Source: a bacterium (GTDB lineage: Bacteria; Patescibacteriota; Microgenomatia; Daviesbacterales; UBA10151). From it: a stretch of DNA of 44,170 bases. Below the pieces are notes generated by a model. That model made no database searches. It was not told where the DNA came from and worked only from the letters and a program-made list of their open reading frames with translations. Below are positions 18,274 to 24,982 of this stretch, in pieces; position 1 is the stretch's first letter, and every line of letters starts with the position of its first letter. The stretch is taken from positions 1 through 44,170 of the forward strand of contig JAUSJM010000011.1 of the NCBI GenBank assembly GCA_030647265.1. The letters run 5' to 3'. Both the position numbers and the translations under genes were made by a program.

Positions 18274-19062
18274 CTAGCCAGTAAGCTTGGTGACTCCAAA
18301 CGTTTCTCCTTGTTTGTCCAAGTCTCCTTGTGTTCTCGGTCCAACTGCTCCCTGTCTAGAAGCACCCATAGCTCGGCCAAGTGCTTGTTGTTTTGTAGCA
18401 GCTACCTCAGCTTCTCTGGCTTGCTCTGCCTGCTTCTCTTCAAATTCTGTTTGGTGGCGAACAGAAATTTTTCCTTGCTGATCAATAATGACGACACCTC
18501 TTGAGAGTCCTAGAGCTACAACAAATTTGTCATTCTGCTCGTCTAGGGCAGGTTTTGCAGCGCGTACCTGGGCATTTACAAGAATTTCCTCAGCTGTTTT
18601 GCTCACCTGCTGCCTCTGATGCTGCTGCAGTATTACTTCTCTTTGTTTATCCTCTCGCCCTTCTTTAACATCCGGTTCTTTTTTATTCTCTTCTTTAAAA
18701 AAGATGTCATTAACAGCTAAATCTTTTAAAGAGCCTCCCATAAGACCTAGGGTATCTTTTGCTGCTGTAAACACTTTAGATGTATCGGGAGCCTCAAGGA
18801 TCATCTTAGCCCATAAACTCTCTGATTCTGGTTTTACCTTTGTAGAGCTTGCTCTGAAGACTATTTCTCCTTTAGCTGGCATGGATTGCTGAGAAGAAAT
18901 GGATTCTACTTGATTTGAGATGTAATTAGTAGAGAGAGACTCTTCTTGATCATAAAAAGGATTATTTAACCAGACAGGCTGCTTTGGCTGGGAGGGGTGT
19001 GTATTTTTGACCGCTTCGTGAGTGGCTAGAGAGGATCCCGAGCTTTTAGTATCGTTAGCCAT
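18274..19062 (-). CDS. Disordered/coiled-coil hypothetical protein
   Basis: 262 residues, rich in Gln, Ser, Glu and Lys. The first 60 residues look disordered, residues 120-160 and 205-235 are charged helices (Gln/Glu-rich), and one short ordered strand pair (KFVVALGLSRGVVIIDQQGKI) stands between them. No transmembrane segment or signal peptide. TATAAT lies 13 nt before the ATG. No family recognised; the composition suggests a structural or adaptor role only at the level of guess. Confidence 0.55.
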   Translation of the reverse strand: MANDTKSSGSSLATHEAVKNTHPSQPKQPVWLNNPFYDQEESLSTNYISNQVESISSQQSMPAKGEIVFRASSTKVKPESESLWAKMILEAPDTSKVFTAAKDTLGLMGGSLKDLAVNDIFFKEENKKEPDVKEGREDKQREVILQQHQRQQVSKTAEEILVNAQVRAAKPALDEQNDKFVVALGLSRGVVIIDQQGKISVRHQTEFEEKQAEQAREAEVAATKQQALGRAMGASRQGAVGPRTQGDLDKQGETFGVTKLTG

Positions 19063-19202
19063 ATCTTGTCCTATAATTATAAAAGGCAGAAAACTAACTG
19101 GTTGTATTTTAGCAGGATTTTTGAGGTTGTCAATTAATCTGTCTTACAGAGATGGTACTTTAAGATTAAAAACTCATAGTGAGGGATTTTTGATGCCCAA
19201 TC

Positions 19203-19231
19203 TTGCTCAGGAAGGAGGTAAAGGGTAAAAT
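19203..19231 (+). promoter_or_regulatory. Promoter for tRNA-Leu(TAG)
   Basis: TTGCTC (19203-19208), 17 bp, TAAAAT (19226-19231), tRNA 5' end 10 nt later. Confidence 0.6.
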
Positions 19232-19240
19232 AGACAGTAA

Positions 19241-19324
19241 GCGGACGTGGCGGAACTGGTAGACGCGATAGGTTTAGGACCTATTACTTGCAAAAGTGTG
19301 AAGGTTCGAGTCCTTTCGTCCGCA
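19241..19324 (+). tRNA. tRNA-Leu(TAG)
   Basis: Acceptor GCGGACG/CGTCCGC, anticodon loop TTTAGGA between ATAGG and CCTAT, variable arm, T-arm with TTCGAGT, A73, CCA not encoded. Confidence 0.95.
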
Positions 19325-19341
19325 CTAAAACCCCATCGGGA

Positions 19342-19459
19342 TGCCGCAAGGCGTGGAGGTTCGACGCTTCGACGAAGTCGAAAGGCAAAGTTCTTCGTAG
19401 TGAGCGATAAAATATTCTATATCGCGAACAAGAAGGTCTTTACTCCTCTCATCCGCACT
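19342..19459 (+). pseudogene. Split 3' half of a leucine tRNA with palindromic insert
   Basis: 19342-19365 matches the variable arm and T-arm of tRNA-Leu(GAG) (compare 23141-23166). The expected continuation of the T-stem and acceptor reappears at 19444-19459, 14 of 16 bases identical to the 3' end of the intact tRNA-Leu(TAG) at 19311-19326. The 78 bp between hold two hairpins, TTCGAC-gaa-GTCGAA and GCGATA/TATCGC. Confidence 0.55.
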
Positions 19460-20223
19460 TAACTAAACTTGTCCATAGCTGCTTGGTGGGCTAGGAGTTC
19501 CAATGTGTCATCCAGGGGCTTAAGATTTACTGTTTCTCCATATTTTACCTCTAAAGCTTTTTCCAGCAGCCAATCTGCCAGCTGGGGGTTTTTAGGAAGC
19601 AGTGATCCGTGTATGTAACAACCAACAGCATTCTTATAAATGCAGCCCTCTGTTTTGTCTTCACCGTTGTTCCCAAAGCCCTTAATTACTTTACCCAGAG
19701 GTTTAGCGCCCTCTTTTAGATAAGTTTTTCCTGAATGGTTCTCAAACCCAACGATAAAGTCGTCAGCTGTCCCGATTTTATCGGGACAGCTGAGAGCTGA
19801 TAGCCTAACTACTATGTTCCCGATCATCCTCTTGTCACCTGCCACTGTGTATACTGGAAAAAGTCCAACTCCTGGTAATTTTGGACCCTCATGGGGCTGG
19901 TAATATTCACCTAGGAGCTGATAACCTCCACAGATGGAAAGTAATGGCACTCCCCTCTCGATCTCCTTTTTAATAACTTTACCCTTTCCTGTTGATTTTA
20001 AATCTTGGGCCACTAAATTTTGGGCCTGGTCCTGTCCGCCTCCAAAGAAGAAAAGGTCAACTTTTCCAGGCTCTAACTTATCATTTAGGGTTATGTTTTG
20101 AATAGTGACTTTTATTCCTCTCCACGCCGCTCTTTTTTGGAGGGCAATGATATTGCCTGTGTCTCCATAGATGTTCATGCATTCTCCATAAAGATAACCG
20201 ATGGTAATTTTAAATTTATTCAT
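19459..20223 (-). CDS. gatD: Lipid II isoglutaminyl synthase, glutaminase subunit
   Basis: 254 residues, class I glutamine amidotransferase of the CobB/CobQ type. GYLYGECMNIYGDTGNI at the N-terminus, nucleophile Cys98 in LLSICGGYQLLG, and the catalytic His in GCYIHGSLLPKNPQLADWL. Partner of MurT: GatD frees ammonia from glutamine for amidation of D-Glu in the lipid II stem peptide. Its start overlaps the murT stop by 8 nt. Residues about 144-154 (ALSCPDKIGTA) are encoded by a long palindrome and have no counterpart I expect in the family, where the strand VRL should lead directly to the VGFENHSG segment. Confidence 0.9.
   Translation of the reverse strand: MNKFKITIGYLYGECMNIYGDTGNIIALQKRAAWRGIKVTIQNITLNDKLEPGKVDLFFFGGGQDQAQNLVAQDLKSTGKGKVIKKEIERGVPLLSICGGYQLLGEYYQPHEGPKLPGVGLFPVYTVAGDKRMIGNIVVRLSALSCPDKIGTADDFIVGFENHSGKTYLKEGAKPLGKVIKGFGNNGEDKTEGCIYKNAVGCYIHGSLLPKNPQLADWLLEKALEVKYGETVNLKPLDDTLELLAHQAAMDKFS
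19763..19793. repeat. 14-bp-arm palindrome inside gatD
   Basis: TCAGCTGTCCCGAT (19763-19776), loop TTT, ATCGGGACAGCTGA (19780-19793): a perfect inverted repeat within coding sequence, in frame. The core CCCGAT-ATCGGG is shared with the hairpin CCCCGA-ttta-TCGGGG in the tRNA-like remains near 23506. Confidence 0.75.
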
Positions 20224-21574
20224 GTTTCCAGTAGTGTTCTTTTATACCAGCTTCAGCTAGGATGGCCTGTAATTTTAGGAGAGCCGTATAGGTGGGTAAG
20301 ATAAAAAGACGGCCTTTTAGGCCATCTGTAGCCTGTTTTAAAGCCTTTTTCAGGTTGTTTTCCACTTCTATGTCTTGGGGACTTATCCCGGCATACTTTA
20401 GTCTTAAGGCTAAGTCTTCAGCTCTTGACCCAGAAACAATTATGTCATTTCGATGGGCCATTGGCCCAGAAGCAATCTCTGTTTTGAGATCGCCACGCTT
20501 CGCTCGGGATGGATTTTGAAGGAGTTCAAAATCCACATCCCAGATCCAGGAAACATCCGTTCCATCAGCTAAATTATCATTTAAAGCCAGAAGTAATTTA
20601 TCGTCTTCTCTTAATTCCCCGCTCAAAACTTCCAGAACCTGACTTGCTCCGGTAGGATTTTTAATAAGCTGGATAAAGGCAGTCTTTTCCCCGGGAAGGG
20701 TGATTTTTTCCGTTCGGCCGAAAGCGGGAGAAAAGCTTTGCATCGCCCCAATCATAGATTGACGCTCTATTCCCAACCTGGTGGCGGTGATATAAGCTGC
20801 CAGGAAATCATAAATATGATAAATTCCCGGCAGAGGTAGGGAGAAAAACCATCTTCCGTCCCCCTCTTCCAGCTCAAACCTGACTCCTTCAAAGCCCAAA
20901 AGGTTCAAGTTTTTAGCTTCCAGATTAAGTATTTCCTTTCCCACTCTCTTAAAGCTTTTTTCACCCCTGATCTTGTAGTTTTCCACCCCGAAGGTGAGTG
21001 CTTTCCCCGGAAAAGAAGAAATCAGACTGAGTAAATTTTGATCGTCACCGTTTAAGAGTAGGGTTGTCTCGGGACTCAGTTGCCTTAAGGTGGTGTGCCA
21101 GTTTTTAAGCACCGAATCCACCTCTCCATACCTGTCAAGCTGGTCCCGGAAAACGTTCAAAATGACTACTTGCTGAGGCTTGAGCCTTAAAACTACTTGG
21201 TTAAAAGCTGCTTCATCAAGTTCCCAGATAGCCAGGTCATATTTTGTGCCTCCACCTCCGAGGTGGAAGCTTGAATGTTGAATCAGAGCGGAAGCAATAC
21301 CTCTTTCTAGATTGGAACCAGTGGCATTTCTCAGAACCTTTAATCCTGAGTTTTGAGCAAAGTGGGCTAACATCCTGGCGGTAGTTGTTTTGCCGTTGGT
21401 GCCGGTGATGACTATGGAATGAGGGATTTTTGAAGCCAAATCGGAAACTAATTGAGGGTAAATTTTAAGGGCATAAAGCCCGGGAGCAGCCGATCCCCCG
21501 CCAACTTTGAAAAACCTGGAGAGGGAGATTATTAATTTACCCAGCAAAATAGCTGCTATTAACCTTGGATTCAC
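20216..21574 (-). CDS. murT: Lipid II isoglutaminyl synthase, Mur-ligase subunit
   Basis: Mur-ligase-like amidating subunit: ITGTNGKTTTARML P-loop, ELDEAAFNQVV, and the DUF1727 C-terminal domain with LNDNLADGTDVSWIWDVDFELL. The start is GTG 21574, 6 nt after a -10 TACAAT with TCGACA 17 bp upstream; a TTG two codons earlier would fall in the untranscribed gap. 452 residues. No cysteine exists in the whole protein, so the Cys4 zinc ribbon usual in MurT's central domain is missing. About 22 residues after DVDFELL (PSRAKRGDLKTEIASGPMAH) are encoded by an inserted REP-like element. Operon with gatD. Confidence 0.9.
   Translation of the reverse strand: MNPRLIAAILLGKLIISLSRFFKVGGGSAAPGLYALKIYPQLVSDLASKIPHSIVITGTNGKTTTARMLAHFAQNSGLKVLRNATGSNLERGIASALIQHSSFHLGGGGTKYDLAIWELDEAAFNQVVLRLKPQQVVILNVFRDQLDRYGEVDSVLKNWHTTLRQLSPETTLLLNGDDQNLLSLISSFPGKALTFGVENYKIRGEKSFKRVGKEILNLEAKNLNLLGFEGVRFELEEGDGRWFFSLPLPGIYHIYDFLAAYITATRLGIERQSMIGAMQSFSPAFGRTEKITLPGEKTAFIQLIKNPTGASQVLEVLSGELREDDKLLLALNDNLADGTDVSWIWDVDFELLQNPSRAKRGDLKTEIASGPMAHRNDIIVSGSRAEDLALRLKYAGISPQDIEVENNLKKALKQATDGLKGRLFILPTYTALLKLQAILAEAGIKEHYWKHE
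20444..20535. repeat. REP-like palindromic element inside murT
   Basis: Begins GTCATTTCGATGGGCC and holds TGGGCCA-t-TGGCCCA (20454-20468), AATCTC/GAGAT and a CGCCACGCTTCGCTCGGGA half, ending in GGATTTTGAA-ggag-TTCAAAATCC (20511-20534). The pattern GTCATT..AGCAATCTC...GAGATCGC..CTTCGCTCG is that of widespread bacterial intergenic palindromes (GTCATTGCGAG type); here it is in frame in a conserved gene. Confidence 0.65.
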
Positions 21575-21580
21575 CCTCAA

Positions 21581-21609
21581 ATTGTATCAACTTACCGGCC
21601 GGATGTCGA
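21581..21609 (-). promoter_or_regulatory. Promoter for murT-gatD
   Basis: Minus strand TCGACA (21609-21604), 17 bp, TACAAT (21586-21581), then 6 nt to GTG 21574. Confidence 0.65.
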
Positions 21610-22212
21610 ACTTATTGGCTTGAAGGCCAGCTCTGCTGAGTTGCCTGCTACACGTGCGGTGAGGTTAGATAAGGAAGCTGTGTCCTGGTATTCAAAGTTT
21701 TGGAACTTTTTCATATCCGCCAGAAAATAGTTAACATGCCCTCCCCAGGCAGGAGAAGCAGCATAGACTCTGTTCATGGCTAAAGGATCAGTTAACCCCT
21801 TATTTAAATAGTTAATTCGAAGTCCTGCTGAAACGGTAAAGATTCCTTCTCTCCAGGACTTGAAGTAAATGGCTTGCGTTCCGTAAACACCCCACCCCCA
21901 CCCGTTGTAGGATGAATAGGGTGTTCCTGAACCTCCGGGCACAAATTTACCAAAGGTAGACTCCACTCCGGAAATAGCTGCTACCAGTCTCCAGTCCAGG
22001 TTATAAGTATTGGCAGCATCAATAAAGTCTTGGGCATGATACTGCAGGGGAGAGTTATATTTAGTAAGATAGGCTTGTAAAATCTGGGCCCTTCTGTCTA
22101 AGGTCTTGGCCTCGATTTGCTCTTCCAAAACATATGGAGTTGAAGCCCAGGCCCTTAAGGGTAAGACAAACTGAATTAAAATTGTTATAACTAAAAAAGT
22201 TTTTTTAAACAT
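21592..22212 (-). CDS. Secreted lysozyme-like glycosidase, copy 1
   Basis: 206 residues. Signal peptide MFKKTFLVITILIQFVLPLRAWA, then a lysozyme-fold segment: DWRLVAAISGVESTFGKF carries the likely catalytic Glu, followed by YNGWGWGVYG and FKSWREGIFTVSAGLRINY, as in SLT/GH73-like proteins acting on peptidoglycan. It is paralogous to the next gene (same order: LDWRL/LDYRL, E-S, YNGWGWG/YNPFGYG, Y..Q/KG). Likely a cell-wall hydrolase; substrate inferred. Confidence 0.75.
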   Translation of the reverse strand: MFKKTFLVITILIQFVLPLRAWASTPYVLEEQIEAKTLDRRAQILQAYLTKYNSPLQYHAQDFIDAANTYNLDWRLVAAISGVESTFGKFVPGGSGTPYSSYNGWGWGVYGTQAIYFKSWREGIFTVSAGLRINYLNKGLTDPLAMNRVYAASPAWGGHVNYFLADMKKFQNFEYQDTASLSNLTARVAGNSAELAFKPISSTSGR

Positions 22213-22239
22213 AGCGTTAGGTTTTGTCCAACAAAAAAT

Positions 22240-22303
22240 CCTGAAGTTTTGGGAACTACAGGATAATGATGTGCATTATATACTATGGGGCAATAAAAGT
22301 CAA
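22240..22303 (-). promoter_or_regulatory. Promoter followed at once by terminator-like hairpin
   Basis: Minus strand TTGACT (22303-22298), 17 bp, TATAAT (22280-22275), predicted start near 22268. Only about 6 nt later lies CCTG-t-AGTT-cccaa-AACT-t-CAGG (22262-22240), followed by a U6 run (22238-22233), then about 20 nt to the ATG at 22212. It looks like an attenuator or a very short RNA gene. Confidence 0.65.
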
Positions 22304-22327
22304 ATTATAGAGCTTAAAATTGAGAGC

Positions 22328-22909
22328 TTAGCGGAGTTCGGACATAAAGGTGGAAACGCCGTTGGCCCAGGCGCCGCCTTTTTGTAGTGAGGGTGGGGTG
22401 TATTTGGCCATAATCTCCTCCGGTGTGGCCAGACCCTGATCAATATAGTTTTCTTTTAGTCCTTTTCCCACGGTGCTAATTGCCTCGGGAAAAGAGTTGA
22501 ATCTCAAAACCTGCTTGCCAAAAACTCCGTATCCGAAGGGGTTGTAGGAGTTGGCAGGAAGAATTTTCCCGCCGTTTGACTCCTGCATGGCGATGGCGGG
22601 CATAAGCCGGTAATCTAAATGGTAAAGGTCGGCGGTTGTGACAAATTCTCTGGCAAAACTGCTTAAGGGGGTGTAATAACCCTTAAAGAAGTTGGCTACG
22701 ATAAGTTCCCGGGCGTCTCCTTTGCCGATGTTAATTTCCAGACTATTTGAAGTGAGGTTAAGGGGTAAAGCTTTATAGCTTTGATAGGTGGATCCGGTAA
22801 GCGTGGAGATTTGGTGAGGAAGAGAGGTATAGATAAAGAGAGCGAGGGCAAAGACCATGGTGAAGATGGTGGCTAAATACCAGGTTAGACAAAGGCTCAG
22901 ATTTTTCAC
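22328..22909 (-). CDS. Membrane-anchored lysozyme-like protein, copy 2
   Basis: 193 residues from GTG 22909. One N-terminal transmembrane helix (LCLTWYLATIFTMVFALALFI in pieces), then the lysozyme-like core: LDYRLMPAIAMQESNGGK (likely catalytic Glu), YNPFGYGVFG, and FNSFPEAISTVGKGLKENY. The frame is open to a TTG at 22945, but that TTG is inside the -35 box; GTG is 7 nt after the -10 box. Tandem paralogue of the preceding gene, sharing core order but little sequence. Confidence 0.72.
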   Translation of the reverse strand: MKNLSLCLTWYLATIFTMVFALALFIYTSLPHQISTLTGSTYQSYKALPLNLTSNSLEINIGKGDARELIVANFFKGYYTPLSSFAREFVTTADLYHLDYRLMPAIAMQESNGGKILPANSYNPFGYGVFGKQVLRFNSFPEAISTVGKGLKENYIDQGLATPEEIMAKYTPPSLQKGGAWANGVSTFMSELR

Positions 22910-22916
22910 TAAGGAT

Positions 22917-22945
22917 AAATTAAAGAGAACAGCTCCATTTGTCAA
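22917..22945 (-). promoter_or_regulatory. Promoter for gene 22909
   Basis: Minus strand TTGACA (22945-22940), 17 bp, TAATTT (22922-22917), 7 nt to GTG. It decides the start codon. Confidence 0.75.
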
Positions 22946-23009
22946 TTATTGTTTAATATATCAGAAGAAATCAGGGTTAAAATTTGATAGAATATCAGTT
23001 ACCATTAAC

Positions 23010-23092
23010 GGGCGAGTGATGGAATGGTAGACATGCAGCGTTCAGAACGCTGTGAGCTTATGCTCGTGGAGGTTCGACTCCTCTCTCGCCCA
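23010..23092 (+). tRNA. tRNA-Leu(CAG)
   Basis: GGGCGAG/CTCGCCC acceptor, anticodon loop TTCAGAA between CAGCG and CGCTG, variable arm GAGC/GCTC, T-loop TTCGACT, CCA not encoded. First of a tight cluster. Confidence 0.95.
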
Positions 23093-23097
23093 CTTGT

Positions 23098-23183
23098 GCC
23101 GGGATGGTGAAATGGTATACACGCTACCTTGAGGTGGTAGTGCCCGCAAGGGCGTGGAGGTTCAACTCCTCTTCCCGGCACCA
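23098..23183 (+). tRNA. tRNA-Leu(GAG), CCA encoded
   Basis: GCCGGGA/TCCCGGC acceptor, anticodon loop TTGAGGT between CTACC and GGTAG, variable arm GCCC/GGGC, T-loop TTCAACT. CCA follows A73 directly and the next tRNA begins at once. Confidence 0.95.
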
Positions 23184-23257
23184 GGGCTCCTAGCTCAGTT
23201 GGTTAGAGCGTCTCATTTACACTGAGAAGGTCAGAGGTTCGAGTCCTCTGGAGCCCA
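23184..23257 (+). tRNA. tRNA-Val(TAC)
   Basis: GGGCTCC/GGAGCCC acceptor, anticodon loop TTTACAC between TCTCA and TGAGA, T-loop TTCGAGT, CCA not encoded. Starts immediately after the CCA of tRNA-Leu(GAG). Confidence 0.95.
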
Positions 23258-23335
23258 CACCCTTCACAACGCTTGGGGTAAACACTATGGTAAAATAATG
23301 AAGTTTACTTCGAGTCCGCCGAAGGTGGACGAAAT

Positions 23336-23408
23336 GCCTCAGTTGCCAACGTGGTCAAGGCGGGCGCCTGAAGAGCGTCTTATGTGGGTCCGATTCCTAC
23401 CTGAGGCA
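23336..23408 (+). tRNA. tRNA-Phe(GAA) with unusual T-loop
   Basis: GCCTCAG/CTGAGGC acceptor, 3-bp D-stem GCC/GGC, anticodon loop CTGAAGA between GGCGC and GCGTC, T-stem GTGGG/CCTAC. The T-loop reads TCCGATT, so the near-universal T55 is C. Length 73 and all stems pair, so I call it intact. The only tRNA-Phe seen here; CCA not encoded. Confidence 0.8.
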
Positions 23409-23571
23409 CATATTTTCCGTACTCGCTTTAGCGAGCAAAGGAAAATATTATGGCGTGGTATTAAGAATCTGATCTGCGCTCTACGCAGTAGGAAGCAGGT
23501 TCGACCCCGATTTATCGGGGTAAGGTTAAGAGCAAAGCGAATAACCTTATTCCTTCAGGGGTAACTAAGAA
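23409..23571 (+). other. Hairpin-rich spacer with tRNA-like T-arm
   Basis: Holds nested palindromes: ATATTTTCC ... GGAAAATAT (around 23411-23450) enclosing CTCGC-ttta-GCGAG; CTGCG/CGCAG; CCCCGA-ttta-TCGGGG; and TAAGGTTA/TAACCTTA. The phrase GCAGGTTCGACCCC looks like a tRNA T-arm interrupted by the CCCCGA palindrome. I cannot assemble a complete tRNA; probably a ruined one. Confidence 0.45.
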
Positions 23572-23646
23572 GCGGGAGTAACTCAGTGGTAGAGTGCCTC
23601 GTTGCCAACGAGGATGTCGCGGGTTCGAGCCCCGTCTCCCGCTCCA
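23572..23646 (+). tRNA. tRNA-Gly(GCC), CCA encoded
   Basis: GCGGGAG/CTCCCGC acceptor, anticodon loop TTGCCAA between CCTCG and CGAGG, T-loop TTCGAGC, T73 followed by encoded CCA. Confidence 0.95.
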
Positions 23647-23651
23647 AAAGT

Positions 23652-24539
23652 TTAGAACTTGAGGTTTTTGAGGAAATCTTTAAATTCTTCTCCAAATTCT
23701 TCGTGTTTTAAGCCATATTCCACCACTGTTTTTAAATATTCCAACTTGTTTCCTGTATCACGGTAGATAGCATTTTTAAGTTCAATAGCATGGACTGAAA
23801 CCCCATCATTTATTGCTCCCTGGATGCCTGAGAGGTAAACCAACTCTTCTCCTTCTTGAAGCTTATCCCTTGCTTCCTCAAGGTACTGGTAAATATCTGG
23901 TGTAATTACAAAACCACTGATGGAAGCTAGATCAGAAGGAGAAGCTTCCCTGTTCCCTGGTTTTTCTATAACTTTATTTACCTTGATCACTCCTGGTTCG
24001 ATCTCCTCTCCTCCAGCAAACCCATATTTCTTAAAACCATCCTCCGAAGTTATCCTTAAGGCTCCAATAATCATGGAGTTATATTTTTCATAAGCATGAA
24101 TAAGCTGTCTGGCCCTGCTGGGTTCAGCATCAATAAAATCATCTCCCCAAAACAATAGGAAGGGATCCTCTCCCATGATATGTCTGGCATTCAAAATAGG
24201 GGTGGCGTTGCCAACAGGTCCTTTTTGCCTGAGGTAGATAAACTCTGCCAAATCTGAGATTTTCCTCACCTCCTCCAGTTCTTTTTCTTTACCTGCTTTT
24301 AGGAGTTTGTCTTCCAGCTCGTACTGATTATCAAAGTGATCTTCAATAGCTCTCTTGTATAAACCTGTAACTATAACAATAGTTTCAATACCGGCTTCTA
24401 CTAACTCTTCTACTACCCTTTGAATGATAGGCTTGTCTACCAAAGGCATCATCTCCTTGGGCATGGCCTTGGTTTGGGGAAGGAACCTGGTTCCAAAACC
24501 AGCTGCAGGTATTAAAGCTTTGGTGATCTTTTTTGACAT
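23652..24539 (-). CDS. galU: UTP-glucose-1-phosphate uridylyltransferase
   Basis: 295 residues, normal length. ALIPAAGFGTRFLPQTKAMPKEMMPLVDKPIIQ (in pieces) is the nucleotidyltransferase signature, with FLLFWGDDFID for the metal-binding Asp and VIEKPG further on. It makes UDP-glucose for surface polysaccharide and glycolipid synthesis, fitting the envelope genes around. No clear promoter: the space upstream is occupied by an 11-bp-arm palindrome, and TACTGT 5 nt before the ATG is the best -10 guess. Confidence 0.95.
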   Translation of the reverse strand: MSKKITKALIPAAGFGTRFLPQTKAMPKEMMPLVDKPIIQRVVEELVEAGIETIVIVTGLYKRAIEDHFDNQYELEDKLLKAGKEKELEEVRKISDLAEFIYLRQKGPVGNATPILNARHIMGEDPFLLFWGDDFIDAEPSRARQLIHAYEKYNSMIIGALRITSEDGFKKYGFAGGEEIEPGVIKVNKVIEKPGNREASPSDLASISGFVITPDIYQYLEEARDKLQEGEELVYLSGIQGAINDGVSVHAIELKNAIYRDTGNKLEYLKTVVEYGLKHEEFGEEFKDFLKNLKF

Positions 24540-24550
24540 AATTTACAGTA

Positions 24551-24576
24551 AAATCCCCCGATGCTTCGGGGGATTT
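24551..24576. terminator. Palindromic terminator-like hairpin between DUF378 gene and galU
   Basis: AAATCCCCCGA (24551-24561), loop TGCT, TCGGGGGATTT (24566-24576). On the minus strand it is followed by TTTTAC, so it may end the upstream DUF378 transcript; arms rich in A and T on both sides could work in both directions. It could alternatively be one of the palindromic mini-elements of this genome. Confidence 0.55.
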
Positions 24577-24604
24577 AGATAATACCATTATTTTTTACCC
24601 TGGT

Positions 24605-24802
24605 CTACTTCTTCGAGCTGCCCCACTTGTCCCAAGCCATCATTAGTCCGGCCAATCCCACTAACAGGTAAACCAGCTTCTCTAACATCGAACCGGCTCC
24701 AAGGATAGAGCTCACTAAGTTTAAGCCGATTAAGCCTACCAGTCCCCAGTTTAGAGCTCCAATAACCACCAACGGTAAAGTTATAGATTTAAAAGTTTTC
24801 AC
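24605..24802 (-). CDS. DUF378 membrane protein
   Basis: 65 residues from GTG 24802, which has a strong SD (AAGGAGGTGA, 24817-24808). The frame extends 32 codons further upstream to an ATG, but that would place the SD and a TTGACA promoter inside coding sequence. Two hydrophobic helices with IGALNWGLVGLIGLNL and LVYLLVGLAGLMM, the DUF378 signature. Function unknown; one of few genes here with a real leader and SD. Confidence 0.8.
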   Translation of the reverse strand: MKTFKSITLPLVVIGALNWGLVGLIGLNLVSSILGAGSMLEKLVYLLVGLAGLMMAWDKWGSSKK

Positions 24803-24910
24803 TACCTCACCTCCTTTACCCTCTACCCTAGTATGGGCAGATTTTAGAAAGCTTGTCAACAGATTGATCCTCCCTCTCAAATTAGATATAATTCTCATTA
24901 TTACAAATGT

Positions 24911-24972
24911 TATTGTCGGGTCGCCCGCCTCGCGTCGACGAGCGACTGCGAGTCGAGGCGGGTCTAATGGTA
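24911..24972 (+). repeat. Partial tRNA-Gln copy split by a palindrome
   Basis: TATTGTCGGGTCG (24911-24923) and TCTAATGGTA (24963-24972) match the 5' flank and first 19 bases of tRNA-Gln (25245-25267) with one mismatch, but are separated by 39 bp bounded by CCCGCCTCG and CGAGGCGGG (9-bp arms). Confidence 0.7.
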
Positions 24973-24982
24973 AAGTTATAAT

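Noticed and set aside
17421-18504. Short plus-strand ORFs over tRNA-Val and the HTH-LAGLIDADG gene
   Set aside because: Antisense shadows; the opposite frame has recognisable domains and a promoter.
23298-23564. 88-codon ORF across tRNA-Phe
   Set aside because: It is read through a tRNA gene and hairpin spacer and has no protein features.
24545-24576. Palindrome upstream of galU as a riboswitch
   Set aside because: It is a single perfect hairpin next to a T-run, better explained as a terminator or mini-element; no other conserved structure is visible.
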